Notes under the pieces: model-generated
The model's input: the letters and a program-made list of their open reading frames with translations, nothing else
What the model was told of the DNA's origin: nothing
Databases searched by the model: none
Assembly (NCBI RefSeq): GCF_030936135.1
Contig: NC_082598.1
Span: forward strand, 48,762,347-48,826,346
Reading direction: 5' to 3'
Source of the DNA: Gavia stellata
Lineage: Eukaryota > Chordata > Aves > Gaviiformes > Gaviidae
Length of the DNA: 64,000 nt
In this document: in pieces, positions 28,602-40,173 of the stretch
Numbering within the stretch: the stretch's first letter is position 1
Layout of the letters: each line of letters starts with the position of its first letter
Made by a program: the position numbers and the translations under genes

Positions 28602-31499
28602 TTGCCCCCATGCCAGGCTGCCCCACTGCTCCGTCCCTCCACTGCCATGACTCACTAGAAGGCAGAAACCAACACAAGAGTTCTGCTTTGGGTTTTGTTG
28701 TTTTTTAACTTTTGCCTATTTTTTGGCCATTTAGTGAGTTTAATTGGCTGACGGAGAGGCCCATCAAGTACCAGAGGCAGCACAAGGGGAGCACTGGGAG
28801 TGCGTGGCACAGAAGAGGTGCTGGGGAAGGGTCCCTGCTCCTGCTCCCTAGGTTGACACCGAGCTCTCTCCACTGAGGTCAACAGGGATGGTCCCACTGA
28901 CTCCAACAGGCACTTGATTAGTCCCACATTTGGGTGGAGGAGGACAGATCCCTATGTGAAGACCATCTTCGCTCTATGTGTGCTACTGCACACCTGCGTA
29001 GGTTACTGTACCTGGCAGCCAGTCACCTCTTTGGTGGTACACTGTATGCCTCTGTTAGGGAGCAATGGAGCTTGTACCAAATTTGGCATAAGGAATAACC
29101 TATGGAAAGTCACAACAAGCCTCGTATCCTCCTTTTGCCCATAATGTTATTTACCTAGAAGACCAATCCTATGAGTCTTTTGGCTCGTTCCCTGGTTGCC
29201 CACACAGCCAGATAAGGAGTTCGAGATGCAGTAGGAGTCTGGCCACTTTAATTTAGGCCAGAGCAGCCCTGCCGAAAACAGAGCCCATCCTTCATTTCAT
29301 GGTGAATTTCAAGCTGCAGAAGGTTAATTACGGACAGCGGCAAGGTGAGAATGAACAGCGGTGGCACCCGTCAAACTGGGAGCTGCGTTGGATTTATAAA
29401 CAGGTTCTGTACTCAATTAATGTTCTCACCTTTGGCATGCAGGACAAGTTTGCTCAAGAGCAGAAAAAGACTGAGTAATACAAAGCTGCACACTGCAGCA
29501 CTTTATTCGTTTTTTCACATTGAACCAAGGACCTAATTAGTTATGTTATTGTAGAACTAATAGCACATTTGTTATAACGGCTGTTTCTTTCCTAAATGTT
29601 TTACATAAAGCTCGCAAGCTTGATATCACAGTATGCCAAAAAAAGTGAGAAATGCTTTCTCTGCTCTTGAGAAATCTTGGTCTAATTAGGTTGTTCGTTT
29701 TTCTGCCTAGATGCTGAACTGGAAAGACTTTCTCTTGGTTGGAATAAAAGATACCAGAAGCATCCATGCTTCTGGGTTTGAAAGTGCTCAGGAACAAATC
29801 TGTTCTAACCACCAATTTGTAACATTAAAGTAGCAGTGACTGTACTTCGGTTAGATGTCCCATAGTTATTTGTAAAGGTGAGGATACTAAACAAGACACA
29901 AATGTGACCATCGGTTTAAAAAAAAATCATGGGGCTGGGGAGGGAAACCCTACCAAAACAGTGATGTATATTGATTATATCAGTAATTACACAGTATAGA
30001 CCCCAAAGTCCCAGGCTTCTTTTCCTTACTTTGCTTTGTATGGTTTTTATGTCTGCTTGGAAGAAAATGCCTGCCTGTGGCAGCCCTTTCACCCCAGCCT
30101 CCACAGCTCCCTGCAGTCAGGGAGGGCGAAGATATGATAACAAATACGTAGCATGTGCCTAGCCCAAAACTTCTGCGCAGCCATGTTTACTAATCACATT
30201 ACTCAACTCTAATAATAGATTTGTCCAAAGACTTCCAGTAACGTGCTGGTTTACTACAGCAAGACGTGCTGGTGTAAATCATGCAACACTCGACAAATAT
30301 TAACATAAACTTCACGCACCTTCCCCATGAGCCCCTGTTTACATATGGCTATGAAAATCCTAGAGGGGATGAAGTGCTTCAGGCACAGAAAGAGCCTGGC
30401 TGAGCCAAGAAGAGTCTACATGCTAGTCGCCATTTGATTGCTCGACATCCCAAGCCCTTTTTTAAAATCACATTGCTGATGTTATCTGAGCATACCTGGA
30501 GTCCAAGCAGCAGGCACGGCTCCTGAGTCCAACACAAATTTACAGCTGAACAGGTCTAAACCCAACCAAATGAAAATTAATGTTTGGCAACTTCTAAAAA
30601 AGTGAGTTAAAGGCTCTTTGAGAAAGAGAAAGGAGGCACAAACACCCACCACAATGATTGAGACCAGGGAAAAGAAAAGAAGCCTGGAACCGAGTCTCTG
30701 TGCTCTGCTTAGGTGTCCTAATAAATGGCTGCCTTAATGTATAGCGCATAAGCCCTCCTTCATGCATGGACTGCAACCCAGAACTGTCCCCCCACATGCA
30801 CCCATGTTTTACCAGCTGAATGCCCAAGACATTCAGTATCGAGTCGCACACACTTGTGACACCACTCCCCCTTCAATGCAATGTGATTTATTTTACATGA
30901 CATGGCACAGCTTCAGGAGAAGGGGGCTTCAAGTCACCCTCCCCACGCTGCACCCCAGCACCCCCTTTCCCCTGTGGCTACAGCTTTGTTCGGCTTCGAG
31001 ACACATCAGTTTTCTTCCTGAAAGCAAAATGCTCCTGTGAACATGCAACATGATAGGCATGCTTAAAAACACCTCCTAGACTGACTGCCACAGGGAAAAG
31101 TGCCTCGTCTGGATATTGCACGGGACAAGGCATGGAGAGGTGCTGAACTGCTCACTCAGCGTTGCAGGGCAGAAGAGCTTCATGGTCTGAGCTGTAGCCC
31201 AGCTCCCGGTGCCACAGAGGTGCAGAAACCCGAGCAGGCGTCTCGAGTCCCCGACTTTGGCCTCAAGCACTGACATTAGGTTCTCGGCCTTTAAAAACAG
31301 TATTTTGGAACATAAATATATAGAAAGATTATTTTATCAAGATATAAATTTTCCTTAGAAGGGTTACTTTGTTCTTTTATTATCTGTACATGAACTATGT
31401 GGGGCATTTGTTTAGAATCTGTAAAAATCTGTTTCCCATAAGCAGCTTGGCATTCTGTCTTTATTAGCTACAACATTCATAGAGAAAACATTGTACTAT

Positions 31500-31620
31500 C
31501 AAAAAGAATCATTATTACTTTAACTTTATCACACCGGGTGATTACAACTGAGCTAATTAGAGGCTAATTTGAGAGGAACCAAAGTGGAAGTGGAAGCGGA
31601 GCTAGAAGTTAATCAGAGTG
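31500..31620. promoter_or_regulatory. Candidate conserved element with paired homeodomain sites
   Basis: GCTAATT occurs at 31552 and again at 31563, one helical turn (11 bases) apart, within GAGCTAATTAGAGGCTAATT. Preceding sequence (CACCGGGTGATTACAACTG) and following sequence (GAAGTTAATCAGAGTG) hold further TAAT-type cores. No repeat signature is seen. Confidence 0.25.
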
Positions 31621-34593
31621 TGCCCATATTTAAATCAGAAGAGCACAGAGATTGATTTCTAGCAGATTTTTGTGACTCAAACAGCTCTCCTTGAAGGACG
31701 TAAGAAGAAAAAAAAGTATAGCAAGAGATGGAGGAGAGAGGACCAGAGCGCGCAGGGTGGGGAAGAGCACGTTTGACCCGTTGGGCTGGAGTCACTTTCC
31801 ACATGCACAAGGCTCCCGGCTTGGACTGTCTGCTGCTCCCTCCCTCCCAAAAGCCAAGTGTGAGCCCAGCCCCGTGACAAGCAGCCCCTAAGCAGCTCCA
31901 CGCAGAGCATGTCAAAACGGGCTTTGCCCACCAGCATTTCCAGGTGGGAGCAAGTGGCAGAGCTCTCCAAGGAGGAGCAGGAGGAGACACCCTCGATGAG
32001 AGGATGAGTTGGAGCTGAAGTGGCAGTGCAGGCAGATCATACTCCTGCCAAAAAAAAGGAAAAGAAAAGAAAATACAGCTTTGGCTCGGATATTAGCGTA
32101 AGGTGATTACTCTGGGGCGCGGAAGGGGTCATCTGGATCAGAGCAATGGCTGCTGGAGGGCAGATTATGGCTTGCAAGCTCCTTCCAGTGTTGGCAGCTC
32201 TGTGAACAGCACGGGAGGGAGCAGGGCCAACCTTTTCCAAGCTGCCTTACCGAGATCCTGAAGCAAATTCTCACCACCACCACTCTGGGGAGAAATAGGG
32301 AGACATCAGCCCATGACATACTAGTCAAGCTGCGCTGCTTCCAGCGTCCTTGCCAGCTCAAGCATCTCCTCATAGCTCTGTGCTATGGCACACAAGTGTA
32401 CCCCTTTGCTTAGCCCAGCATAATCCATCACAAACATCCAGCCATGGCAGATCCTGTGCCACCACTGAAGCTTGTCTGTACCCCCGTGAGACACGCCGGG
32501 GACTAACCCCTGGCTTTCTTGCTTGCTGTTGAACAGACCCCTTAGAAAACTTGTTGCTGATCTTTGGAGAGGAGTCCCTCTGCCTCTGCGGGGACTTTCT
32601 GAGCCTGCAGAGGAGAGAAGGGCACTGCAGGCACAGGCAGCACAGCAGAAAGCACCGCAAACTGAGCTGGGCTTCACAGGGAACGGGGGATGTGGGACCT
32701 TTTTTCAACCTGACTGTGCATTAGGAAATGTTTGGTAATATATTTTTTTTCCAACACGACCCTCTCAGAAAATCCTCCTAACGGGTTGTTTACTTTGCCA
32801 GAATACCATATAACGGGGTCAGCACGTGAAATAAGCTATAACCAATAAAATCACTCTTACGATAGGATAAGGGAAATTTATGGTAGGGCTTTGGCTGGTA
32901 TGGCAGTGTGGCTAAGAGAAGAATTACAATGGAAAAAACAGTGTTTGCTGCACCTGACAAGTGAAAAAGGCAGCTCTTGGCTCCTGTCCACTTCCTCTGA
33001 TAGTATTTCAAAGGGTTTGGGTCTCTAGGAGCATTGATGCCCCAGTTAAGGAAGGGTGATCCCTGCCTTGCTGTCAGGAGCAGCACTCCCATCATGGACA
33101 TTTCGGGTTTTCTCCCAATTACTGACCAAAGCTCATTGAAAGACGGGATGTCCTTGTTTCCATCGTGAGGAGATTCAGCAGATAGACTTCAACAAGGTGG
33201 GAACCAGGGATTCTTTCCTTCCTGACCTAAGCCCCAGGAATCTCCTTTCTCCAGAAGAAAGCCTTCCCATGCACGCCTGCTGTCTATGGGTGACGTCGGA
33301 TTTTGCTGACTGCTTGACTTGCCTAAAGACAAAAAGAGCAAGGGCACGAACTGACACACGAGCACTAGACACACTAAACTCTGGCAACTGCCCCATCTCT
33401 GTTTTCTTGCTTCCTGTTTAATAGGCCCTTTAGGGAAGTTTATTGCTGATCTATGCTAGAAAATTACTCATATAATTGAAACATCAGTGTAATATTGTTT
33501 GCCCAGTATAACTTTTTCTTCGGAAATTTCTGGATGCAATTATCCCTTGTGACTAATAAAAACAACCGTTTAATTGCAAATATATGGTTAGAAAAGTCAT
33601 TTTATGTTTAAACATAAAACGCCTGTTGTCTCAGCCTTTCAGATCAAATGGACTGTCCTTCCTGGGAGCAGCCAAGGGAATTTGAGGAGCAGAAACAGGG
33701 TAGCAATAACAGGAGCTAATAATCCTTTCCTCAGGAATTTTGTTGAGTAAGCACTCCAGACCTGGCCTATCATTACTGTCCTGAGATGCTCCTAAGAGAG
33801 TCCTGGATCCATCTGAACCCTAAGGCACCTTTAAACCCACCAGCAATGCAAGCGGTGAGCCTCCACCAGATATGGCTCTACTGGAACCTCTGCCCTGCCA
33901 CCATCCCCATCCCCAATCCCCGCTCCACCTAAGCAGGAGCAGAGCCACAGCACAGCCACAGGAACTGCTCAGCATTTGTCCCCAGGTTTCCAGCAGGGAA
34001 AGACAGTTCACAGAAAAACTGCCCTGTAAGGGTTTGGTCGGACCATTTTAATTTGCAAATTTTTGGATGAAATCCATTTGATTTTATGTATCTCTGTGTA
34101 CATATACCAAAAATTCTACACACACAGAGATGTAAAGGCAAGGAAGAAGAAGAGAGTGAATACTTGGTTTTGAATCCCTATAAAATCCCCCAATTGCTCC
34201 TTTTTAAATACTTGTATTATACTACTGTTTTACAGTCCCAAGTTCTGAGAAATAAGAGCTACCGACAAAACATGACTGAGGCTGAATAGTTTTCAAATCT
34301 GGTATAATCTGCACAACTTCACTAGAAACCAACCATAAGATGTTAATAATTTCTTTTCAAAATAATGTTAAACAACTAGCGCTCAAACAATCCCAGGAAG
34401 AGGCCTAAAAATGGAAGGGTCAGGTACTCAGCCTTTAGCACTAAACATGAGATTCCTGAGCTCATGAAGTGAACAAATCATGTCCTTCTGTCCCATCTAC
34501 ATGAAAGAGAATTCAATATGAATAATATAACATTGTCCACATGCACTGAAATGGAAGAGAATTCCCATATTATGTCATCAAAATGTTTATTTT

Positions 34594-34622
34594 TTATTCA
34601 TTTAAACAATTTAAATGAATAA
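34594..34622. repeat. 13-bp perfect inverted repeat with 3-base loop
   Basis: TTATTCATTTAAA and its exact reverse complement TTTAAATGAATAA are separated by CAA. It is AT-rich and could extrude as a small cruciform. No transposon terminal structure is visible around it. Confidence 0.9.
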
Positions 34623-36008
34623 TTCCCTAATATTAAGATAGAAAAAAATTAAATTAAAAAACCCCACACCTCTAAATAAAATAGCTGGTTTGAAGTCCCT
34701 CCAGTCTGTGAGATCACTGAAGTCTACACCCGAAATGCAAGGATGTTCTTTTCTTACAACAAGCCAAGGTAAAACTAGTCTACATGGGACCCAGAAGAAA
34801 ACTTGGATGCCATTTCTCATGCCCACTTACAAATGGTTCCTGTCTTCACAACAGAGGAAAGCAGTCTCCTAGCTCCAAACACCACAAATCCGGAGGAAGC
34901 CCAGATACACCCTGAAACTTTGCAGCTGATGCTTTCCTTTAATTTATCATGCAGTGAATTCACTTTGGGTTTTGAATGATTTACTACCAATACAGCTTAA
35001 CTGTACTAAAGTTGAAATCAACCTATTACCATGTATTGAAACAATTCTGGCCTTTCGTTAGTCTTCAGACAACATCACTGTAAGCATTGGCACCAGCTTC
35101 AGTGTCAGCAGAATGCACATTTCGATATGTACTCTAAATTAAATATGTATGAGAGCCTGAGAACCACAATGACAATTACTGCACCTTGGAATGAGACTTG
35201 GAATATTTCATCTGGCAGAGTTCAAAAGACTTTTCAGCTGGGAGCAGCTGCATCTTGGTTAGCACAAGAATGGATTGATTGCAATTCATAACTTGGAATA
35301 TGGATTAATGCAATATTCATGGAAAACTGCGTGTGCAGACCTCCATATGGCCAGTGGAGCTCTGAAAGCATTTTGCTTCAGGGAAGAATCATGTCACCAG
35401 AATGCATTTGCCTTTACTGTGTCCAAGTTAGGAAGGAAGGAAGCTGTTTTCCTTGCTTAGCTGGTATGCAGGTTGTGGAGTCTAAAACTCCCTTCATCCC
35501 TACCCAAGGAGGCTGGAACAGCCCTGCCGGTCCCCAAAGCAGGGTCTGGGGTTTGACTGCCTCCTTTTTTGTGCCCTGCAGACTGCATGATGCATTAGCT
35601 CTATCTAGAACATCCTCACAAATCCTCTGAGATGGCTCTTGAGATCAAACTTGCTGTCCATATAGACAACAATTGGGACCTACCCACAGTCCAGGTGGAC
35701 TCTCAATAGTAAAAGGGCCACCTCACATCAAACACACCCAGCAGCTTTGTACAGTATGAATAAACACTGGTGACTGAATAAGCCATCAGACACACTCAGA
35801 CAAGCTCAGGCAGATGAGATGAATGCAAAGAGAGCAGGCAGACTGCAGCACTTGCAGTTTTCTATCAAAGGTTGAATAGAGCTTTGCAACCTCCCTTACG
35901 CTGAGTACCAGGGGGAGGCCAGCCAAACTCCCACACTTAATTATTTGGCACCTGCTTTCTTGTTGCTCTCGTGCTATTGAAGACCTTAAAGTCAAGAATA
36001 AGCAGTGT

Positions 36009-36156
36009 ATCTGGCAGATCTCAGTTGGGGAGACAAAACAGGGGGAGACAAAAAAGATTTTATGCCAAATCATACTCCTAACTGGGTCACCATTTTTTAC
36101 ATCGCTTTGTTTCAAAGCACTCCAGGAAAATAGTAAAAAAGAGGATTTTTCCTAGA
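36009..36156 (+). repeat. Diverged unnamed repeat, copy A
   Basis: This segment resembles 38342-38473. Both start with ATCTGGCAGATCT, continue with TTGGGGAGACAAAA, share a middle block around CATCGCTTTGTTTCAAAGCA versus CATGGCATTGCTTCAAAGCA, and end in CCTAGAT. Gaps and many substitutions separate them, so the relationship is old. It may be an ancient interspersed repeat or a local duplication. I do not recognise the family. Confidence 0.55.
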
Positions 36157-36902
36157 TCACAGAATTGTTGAGGTTGGAAGAGACCTCTGGAGGTCATCTG
36201 GTCCAAGCCCCCTGCTCAAGCAGGGCCACCTGCAACCGGTTGCCCAGGACCATGTTCAGTCAGGTTTTGAATATCTCTAAGGATGGAGACTCCACAACCT
36301 CTCTGGGAAACCTCAGCCAGCATTTAGTCACCCTCACAGTAAAAAAGTTTCTTCTGCTGTTCAGACGGCACCTTCTGTGTTTCAGTTTGTGCCCATTGCC
36401 TCTCGTCCTGTCTCTGGGCACCACTGGAAAGAGCCTGGCTCCATCGCCTATGCAGCCTCCCATCAGGGATTTGTACACATGGACGAGATCCCCCTGAGCC
36501 TTCTCTTCTCCAAGCTGAACAGTGCCAACTCTCTCAGACCTTCCTCACAGGAAAGATGTTCCAGTCCCTTCATCATCTTCATGGCCCTTCGCTAGACTCT
36601 TTTCAATGTGTCCATTTCTCTCTTGGGAGAGAGAGGGAGCCCAGAACTGGACACAGCACTCCAGGTGTGGCCTCTCCAGTGCTAGCAGAGGGGAAGGATC
36701 ACCTCCCTCAACCTGCTGGCAATACCTCTCCTAATGCAGCCCAGGGTACCGTTAGCCTTCTTTGCCACCAGCACACATTGTTGGCTCCCCAGGTCCTTCT
36801 CTGCCAAGCTGCCTTCCTTCTGGGTGGCCCCCAGCCTGGGTTTATTCCTCCCCAGGTTCAGGAATTTGCACTTCCCCTGGCTGAACTTCATGAGGTTCTT
36901 GC
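36157..36902 (-). mobile_element. CR1 LINE, 5'-truncated (about 750 bp)
   Basis: The left edge (TCACAGAATTGTTGAGGTTGG) is the reverse complement of the CR1 3' end; the element is cut off near 36902 inside the ORF2 C-terminus (minus-strand KFSQGKCKFLNLGRNK near 36850-36890). Compared with the copy at 48340 it lacks about 27 bases near 36785. It is inserted exactly at the edge of the unnamed repeat ending at 36156. Confidence 0.92.
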
Positions 36903-38341
36903 ATAAAAGATGCTGTGCAAAGATGCTGCTGTTGAAATGAGTAACACTCATTTGCTTTGCAAATTTGGATCACTGTGGTAGGCTTCATGAACAGAAATCC
37001 TTCTCCTTCCAATGGGGGGAAATACTGCAGCTGCTCTAATACATGAGGCATCAATTTAACATCTGAAGTAAATAATATGCTTCTGAAAATGAATATACTT
37101 CTGCAGGATAAGCTTGCAAGAACAGCAGAGTGCAATTACCTGAGTTTGAATTGAGCCAGAATACTGGAGTGTGACACAGGTTACCACCCACACCTGGGGG
37201 AGATCACAATTAACGAGAACAATTAGAAATGCCTTTGGGAGCTAAGCCTTGACCAGGCAAAACCACCTCCCACTGCTTGGCAGGGGGATGCTGCTCTGCA
37301 GCACCCGCAGTTCACTCCATGCTTGCACACACTCAAGCCAGGAATCTCAGCCCTTTCACGAGACATAGGCCCATGAAGACAAAGTAGAGTGGTAAGAGGA
37401 GAAGCGAGTTAATAACAGAAGCAGGGAGACACCTAATGCACCTCCCAGGCACGTATTTGTGGGGAGACAGTTAAGCAAACCACAGCCTATTTGAAAATGT
37501 GCTTGTAGTTCCCATTGTTTCATTTCTGTCAGGAGTATTGTGCTAAACACACTTTCAAAGGCTTATTATAGGCATTATACCACCCAACTTGCAATCCCTT
37601 TTAACGACTTGACTTCCCTTTACACAACCTAGGCTGTTGTCTTTTCCCTGGATCGGTTTTACTGGGTGCGTGGTGCACCTTCACACTTTTCCCTGGTGTC
37701 ACTTAATCTCTTCCTACTTTTCTATCATTTTTGTATTTTCTGATGAAGTGCTAGCTCACTGGGAGCACCCACTTAGTTCAGAAAGGGCTGTGATCTCACG
37801 TACAAATTTCCAGTAAAACCACAGCGTAGCTCAAGGAAACAGGAGTGTGCTTAAAGCAACTTGTGCAACTAGCTAGAAATCACACCAGCTGTTACATGGA
37901 GGAAGGTGCAATTACTGCATGTTGTTATCTGACTTCTGAGAATTCAGAGGTGCATTGCTCAAAGTGAAACAAAATCAGTGAAAGATCCCCCACCGATTTC
38001 AGAGGGTCAGCAATCCAGCCCTAGGTGTTCAGTGCTGAAGGTTGATGCTTCCTTGAAGTTCTTTTCCAGAGGTTAAAAGTGGTTTGGGGGAAAATAAATC
38101 TCAAATTCTAAGACTCCCGTTTCTCCTCAGTGTTTAACAGCTGTACTTTTGCAGCCTTCACAGAACAGCAAACCTTCAGCCAATTTTCATGTGATGCTCC
38201 TGAAATCATACTTCTTACTGATTTGTTTTCTGTGACATCCCTGGGTGGTAGAAGTTGTGATAACTTACTAGAGCACTTTATTGTGCTCTTTAAGTTGATT
38301 AAGTGCATCAAGTTCTCTAAGGCATACTGAAATGATCTAGG
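36903..38341. other. Intergenic DNA between repeats
   Basis: No coding sequence is recognised. A short motif-rich part near 37200-37235 (ATTAACGAGAACAATTAG) could be regulatory, but the support is weak. Confidence 0.6.
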
Positions 38342-38473
38342 ATCTGGCAGATCTGATTTGGGGAGACAAAATGATCAGACTCGATGCTAAAGTGCATTCT
38401 GGTTTGGGTGTCTTCTCATTCTTTGCATGGCATTGCTTCAAAGCATTTTTAAAAACTAGGATCTCTCCTAGAT
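38342..38473 (+). repeat. Diverged unnamed repeat, copy B
   Basis: This is the partner of 36009-36156, in the same orientation and 2.3 kb away. Both copies end in CCTAGAT. In copy A a CR1 follows immediately; here unrelated sequence with an A-run follows. That shows the CR1 is not part of the repeat. Confidence 0.55.
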
Positions 38474-39970
38474 TAATGGATTAAAAAAAAAAAATTGTGT
38501 CTCATCTTCTCAGGACTACTCTACAAGCATTGCTTCATGTGGGAATATTTCACAAATAAGCAAGTTTTCTAGAAGGCAAAGTCAAAGCCACTCTCCCCAC
38601 CACCACTTTTTTAACATTATGTTAAAGACTGGGCCTGTGGTCTTCTTAAAGTCATTTTCCCTGCACTCAGGTAATTCTTCCTCCAGGAGCTGTTGAAGTT
38701 TTCTGCACACCATACCTCCGAACTCCTTCCCTTTCCCAAGAGTTTGAGAGATCTTCAGATGGGTCAGGGCTGCGTGAGGTTGTGGCAGAAGAACCAGAGG
38801 TGGTAGAAAAAGAGCTAGAGGCTGCTGGGAGCTACAGCGTGAGAGCATCTGATCTCCACCTGTGGCCAAGGAGTGGGGAAAACCTGCACTTTTCTCAAGT
38901 GCCTAAACCTCTATTTCATTGTTTCTTACAAAGGCGTATGAAGAGCCTGCCTCTGTGGTACTGACATCTGATGCAGAAAGCAAAAGGTCACCAAAAAGCC
39001 CCAGTATCACCCTCACACAAGGCAAAGATCGATACAGCATGAAGAATGCTCTCTCCCTCTTTCTCTACCACCCAGAAATTCAGCCAAATGAAAAGCAAAG
39101 CCTTCCCTCCAGGAAAACCAAACAAAAGCCATGTGTCTTGAACCCTCATTGTGTCCAGACAGGCACAGGGAGTTTGCCAGAGCAAACAAGTTCCAGAGTC
39201 AAAGGATTTCCGCTGAGAGCTCTCTGCAACCAGTCCTCCTCGGCCCGGCCCCGTGCTTCCCAGCCAGCTCTCACTGCTCAAACCGCGGCAAAGAGGCCTC
39301 CCATTACAATGACACATTTGACAGCTTTGCCAAGAGCACTTGGTGAGGTGCCAAAGAAAGAAGCAGTGCGCTTTCCTGAAAAAAGCAGACAGGCTGAGGA
39401 GCAATACTTGAAATGCTCCTTCTAGTAAACCTGAATGGCCAAGCGCCCACACAGAGAAGCGCTTGGGTTGTTATCCCAAGGGAGAGCAGAGAACAGGCTC
39501 CACTGGGCTTCTCCCTCTCCAGAGCTTGCCCACCCATTCTCAATGGTATTCAAGGCATCTGCATTGAAGAGCAACCATCTCCTTCTGTGCTCAGGCCCAC
39601 TTTGAAAACATTCTCGCCCTCTGAATTTTGAGCTAAGCAATAATCTACATTTGGCTTGCCTCAATTAGCAGTGCTTCAGACCCCCGATCCTCAACACAGG
39701 GCTTTCACCACGTCTCCTCGTTACCCAAGTGAAAGCCCTAAGCCTGGCTCTGGCTGCTCCCACGGTGAGGAGTGACAAGGCCACCAAGATCTCACAGCCC
39801 ACATGGAAAAACACCATGAGAAAAACGGAGATGTTCCTGAGAAGACATGCAGTATTTTGGACAGTATCATCAAGGAGATTTCCACTATGTTGCATGACAC
39901 AAAGATAGCCATTTGACTCCAAAGCGGGTGTCACCCCAAAGCACCAACCTTGAGTAAGGGGACAAGGATT
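38474..39970. other. Intergenic DNA with a 168-codon frame judged non-coding
   Basis: The frame at 38919-39425 (+) is one of the longest outside SFRP2. It is matched by a 154-codon frame on the opposite strand and has no recognisable domain, so I treat it as chance. No repeat family is visible. Confidence 0.6.
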
Positions 39971-40173
39971 CACAGAATCATTAAGGTTGGAAAAGACCTG
40001 TAAGACCATCAAGTCCAATCATCAACCCAATACCACCATGCCCACTAAACCATGTCCCACAATGCCACATCTACTCTTTTTTTAAACACCTCCAGTGATG
40101 GTGACTCCACCACCTCCCTGGGCAGCCTGTTCCAATGCTTCACCACTCTCTCAATAAAAGAAATTTTTCCTAA
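39971..40173 (-). mobile_element. CR1 LINE 3'-end fragment
   Basis: The left edge CACAGAATCATTAAGGTTGG is the reverse complement of the CR1 terminus. It is followed by the family's 3' untranslated sequence (TGGTGACTCCACCACCTCCC, then GGGCAGCCTGTTCCAATGCT). The copy is about 200 bases long and 5'-truncated near 40173. Its sequence differs from the copies at 36157 and 48340, so it belongs to another CR1 subfamily. Confidence 0.9.

Larger units (their letters stand above)
27098..36008. other. Intergenic DNA, no gene seen
   Basis: Apart from the separately listed GCCCCA repeat, homeodomain-site cluster and palindrome, nothing is recognisable. A moderately GC-rich part at 31700-32700 carries several 100- to 125-codon frames on the minus strand. 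They overlap each other in different frames and show no homology. Confidence 0.65.

Noticed and set aside
36165..36906. Plus-strand ORFs over the CR1 at 36157 (up to 116 codons)
   Set aside because: They are antisense to the CR1 3' region; similar frames recur in the copy at 48340 only because the elements are related.
38919..39425. 168-codon plus-strand ORF
   Set aside because: Composition is Ser/Thr/Pro-rich without domains, a 154-codon frame is open on the other strand, and there is no homology I recognise.
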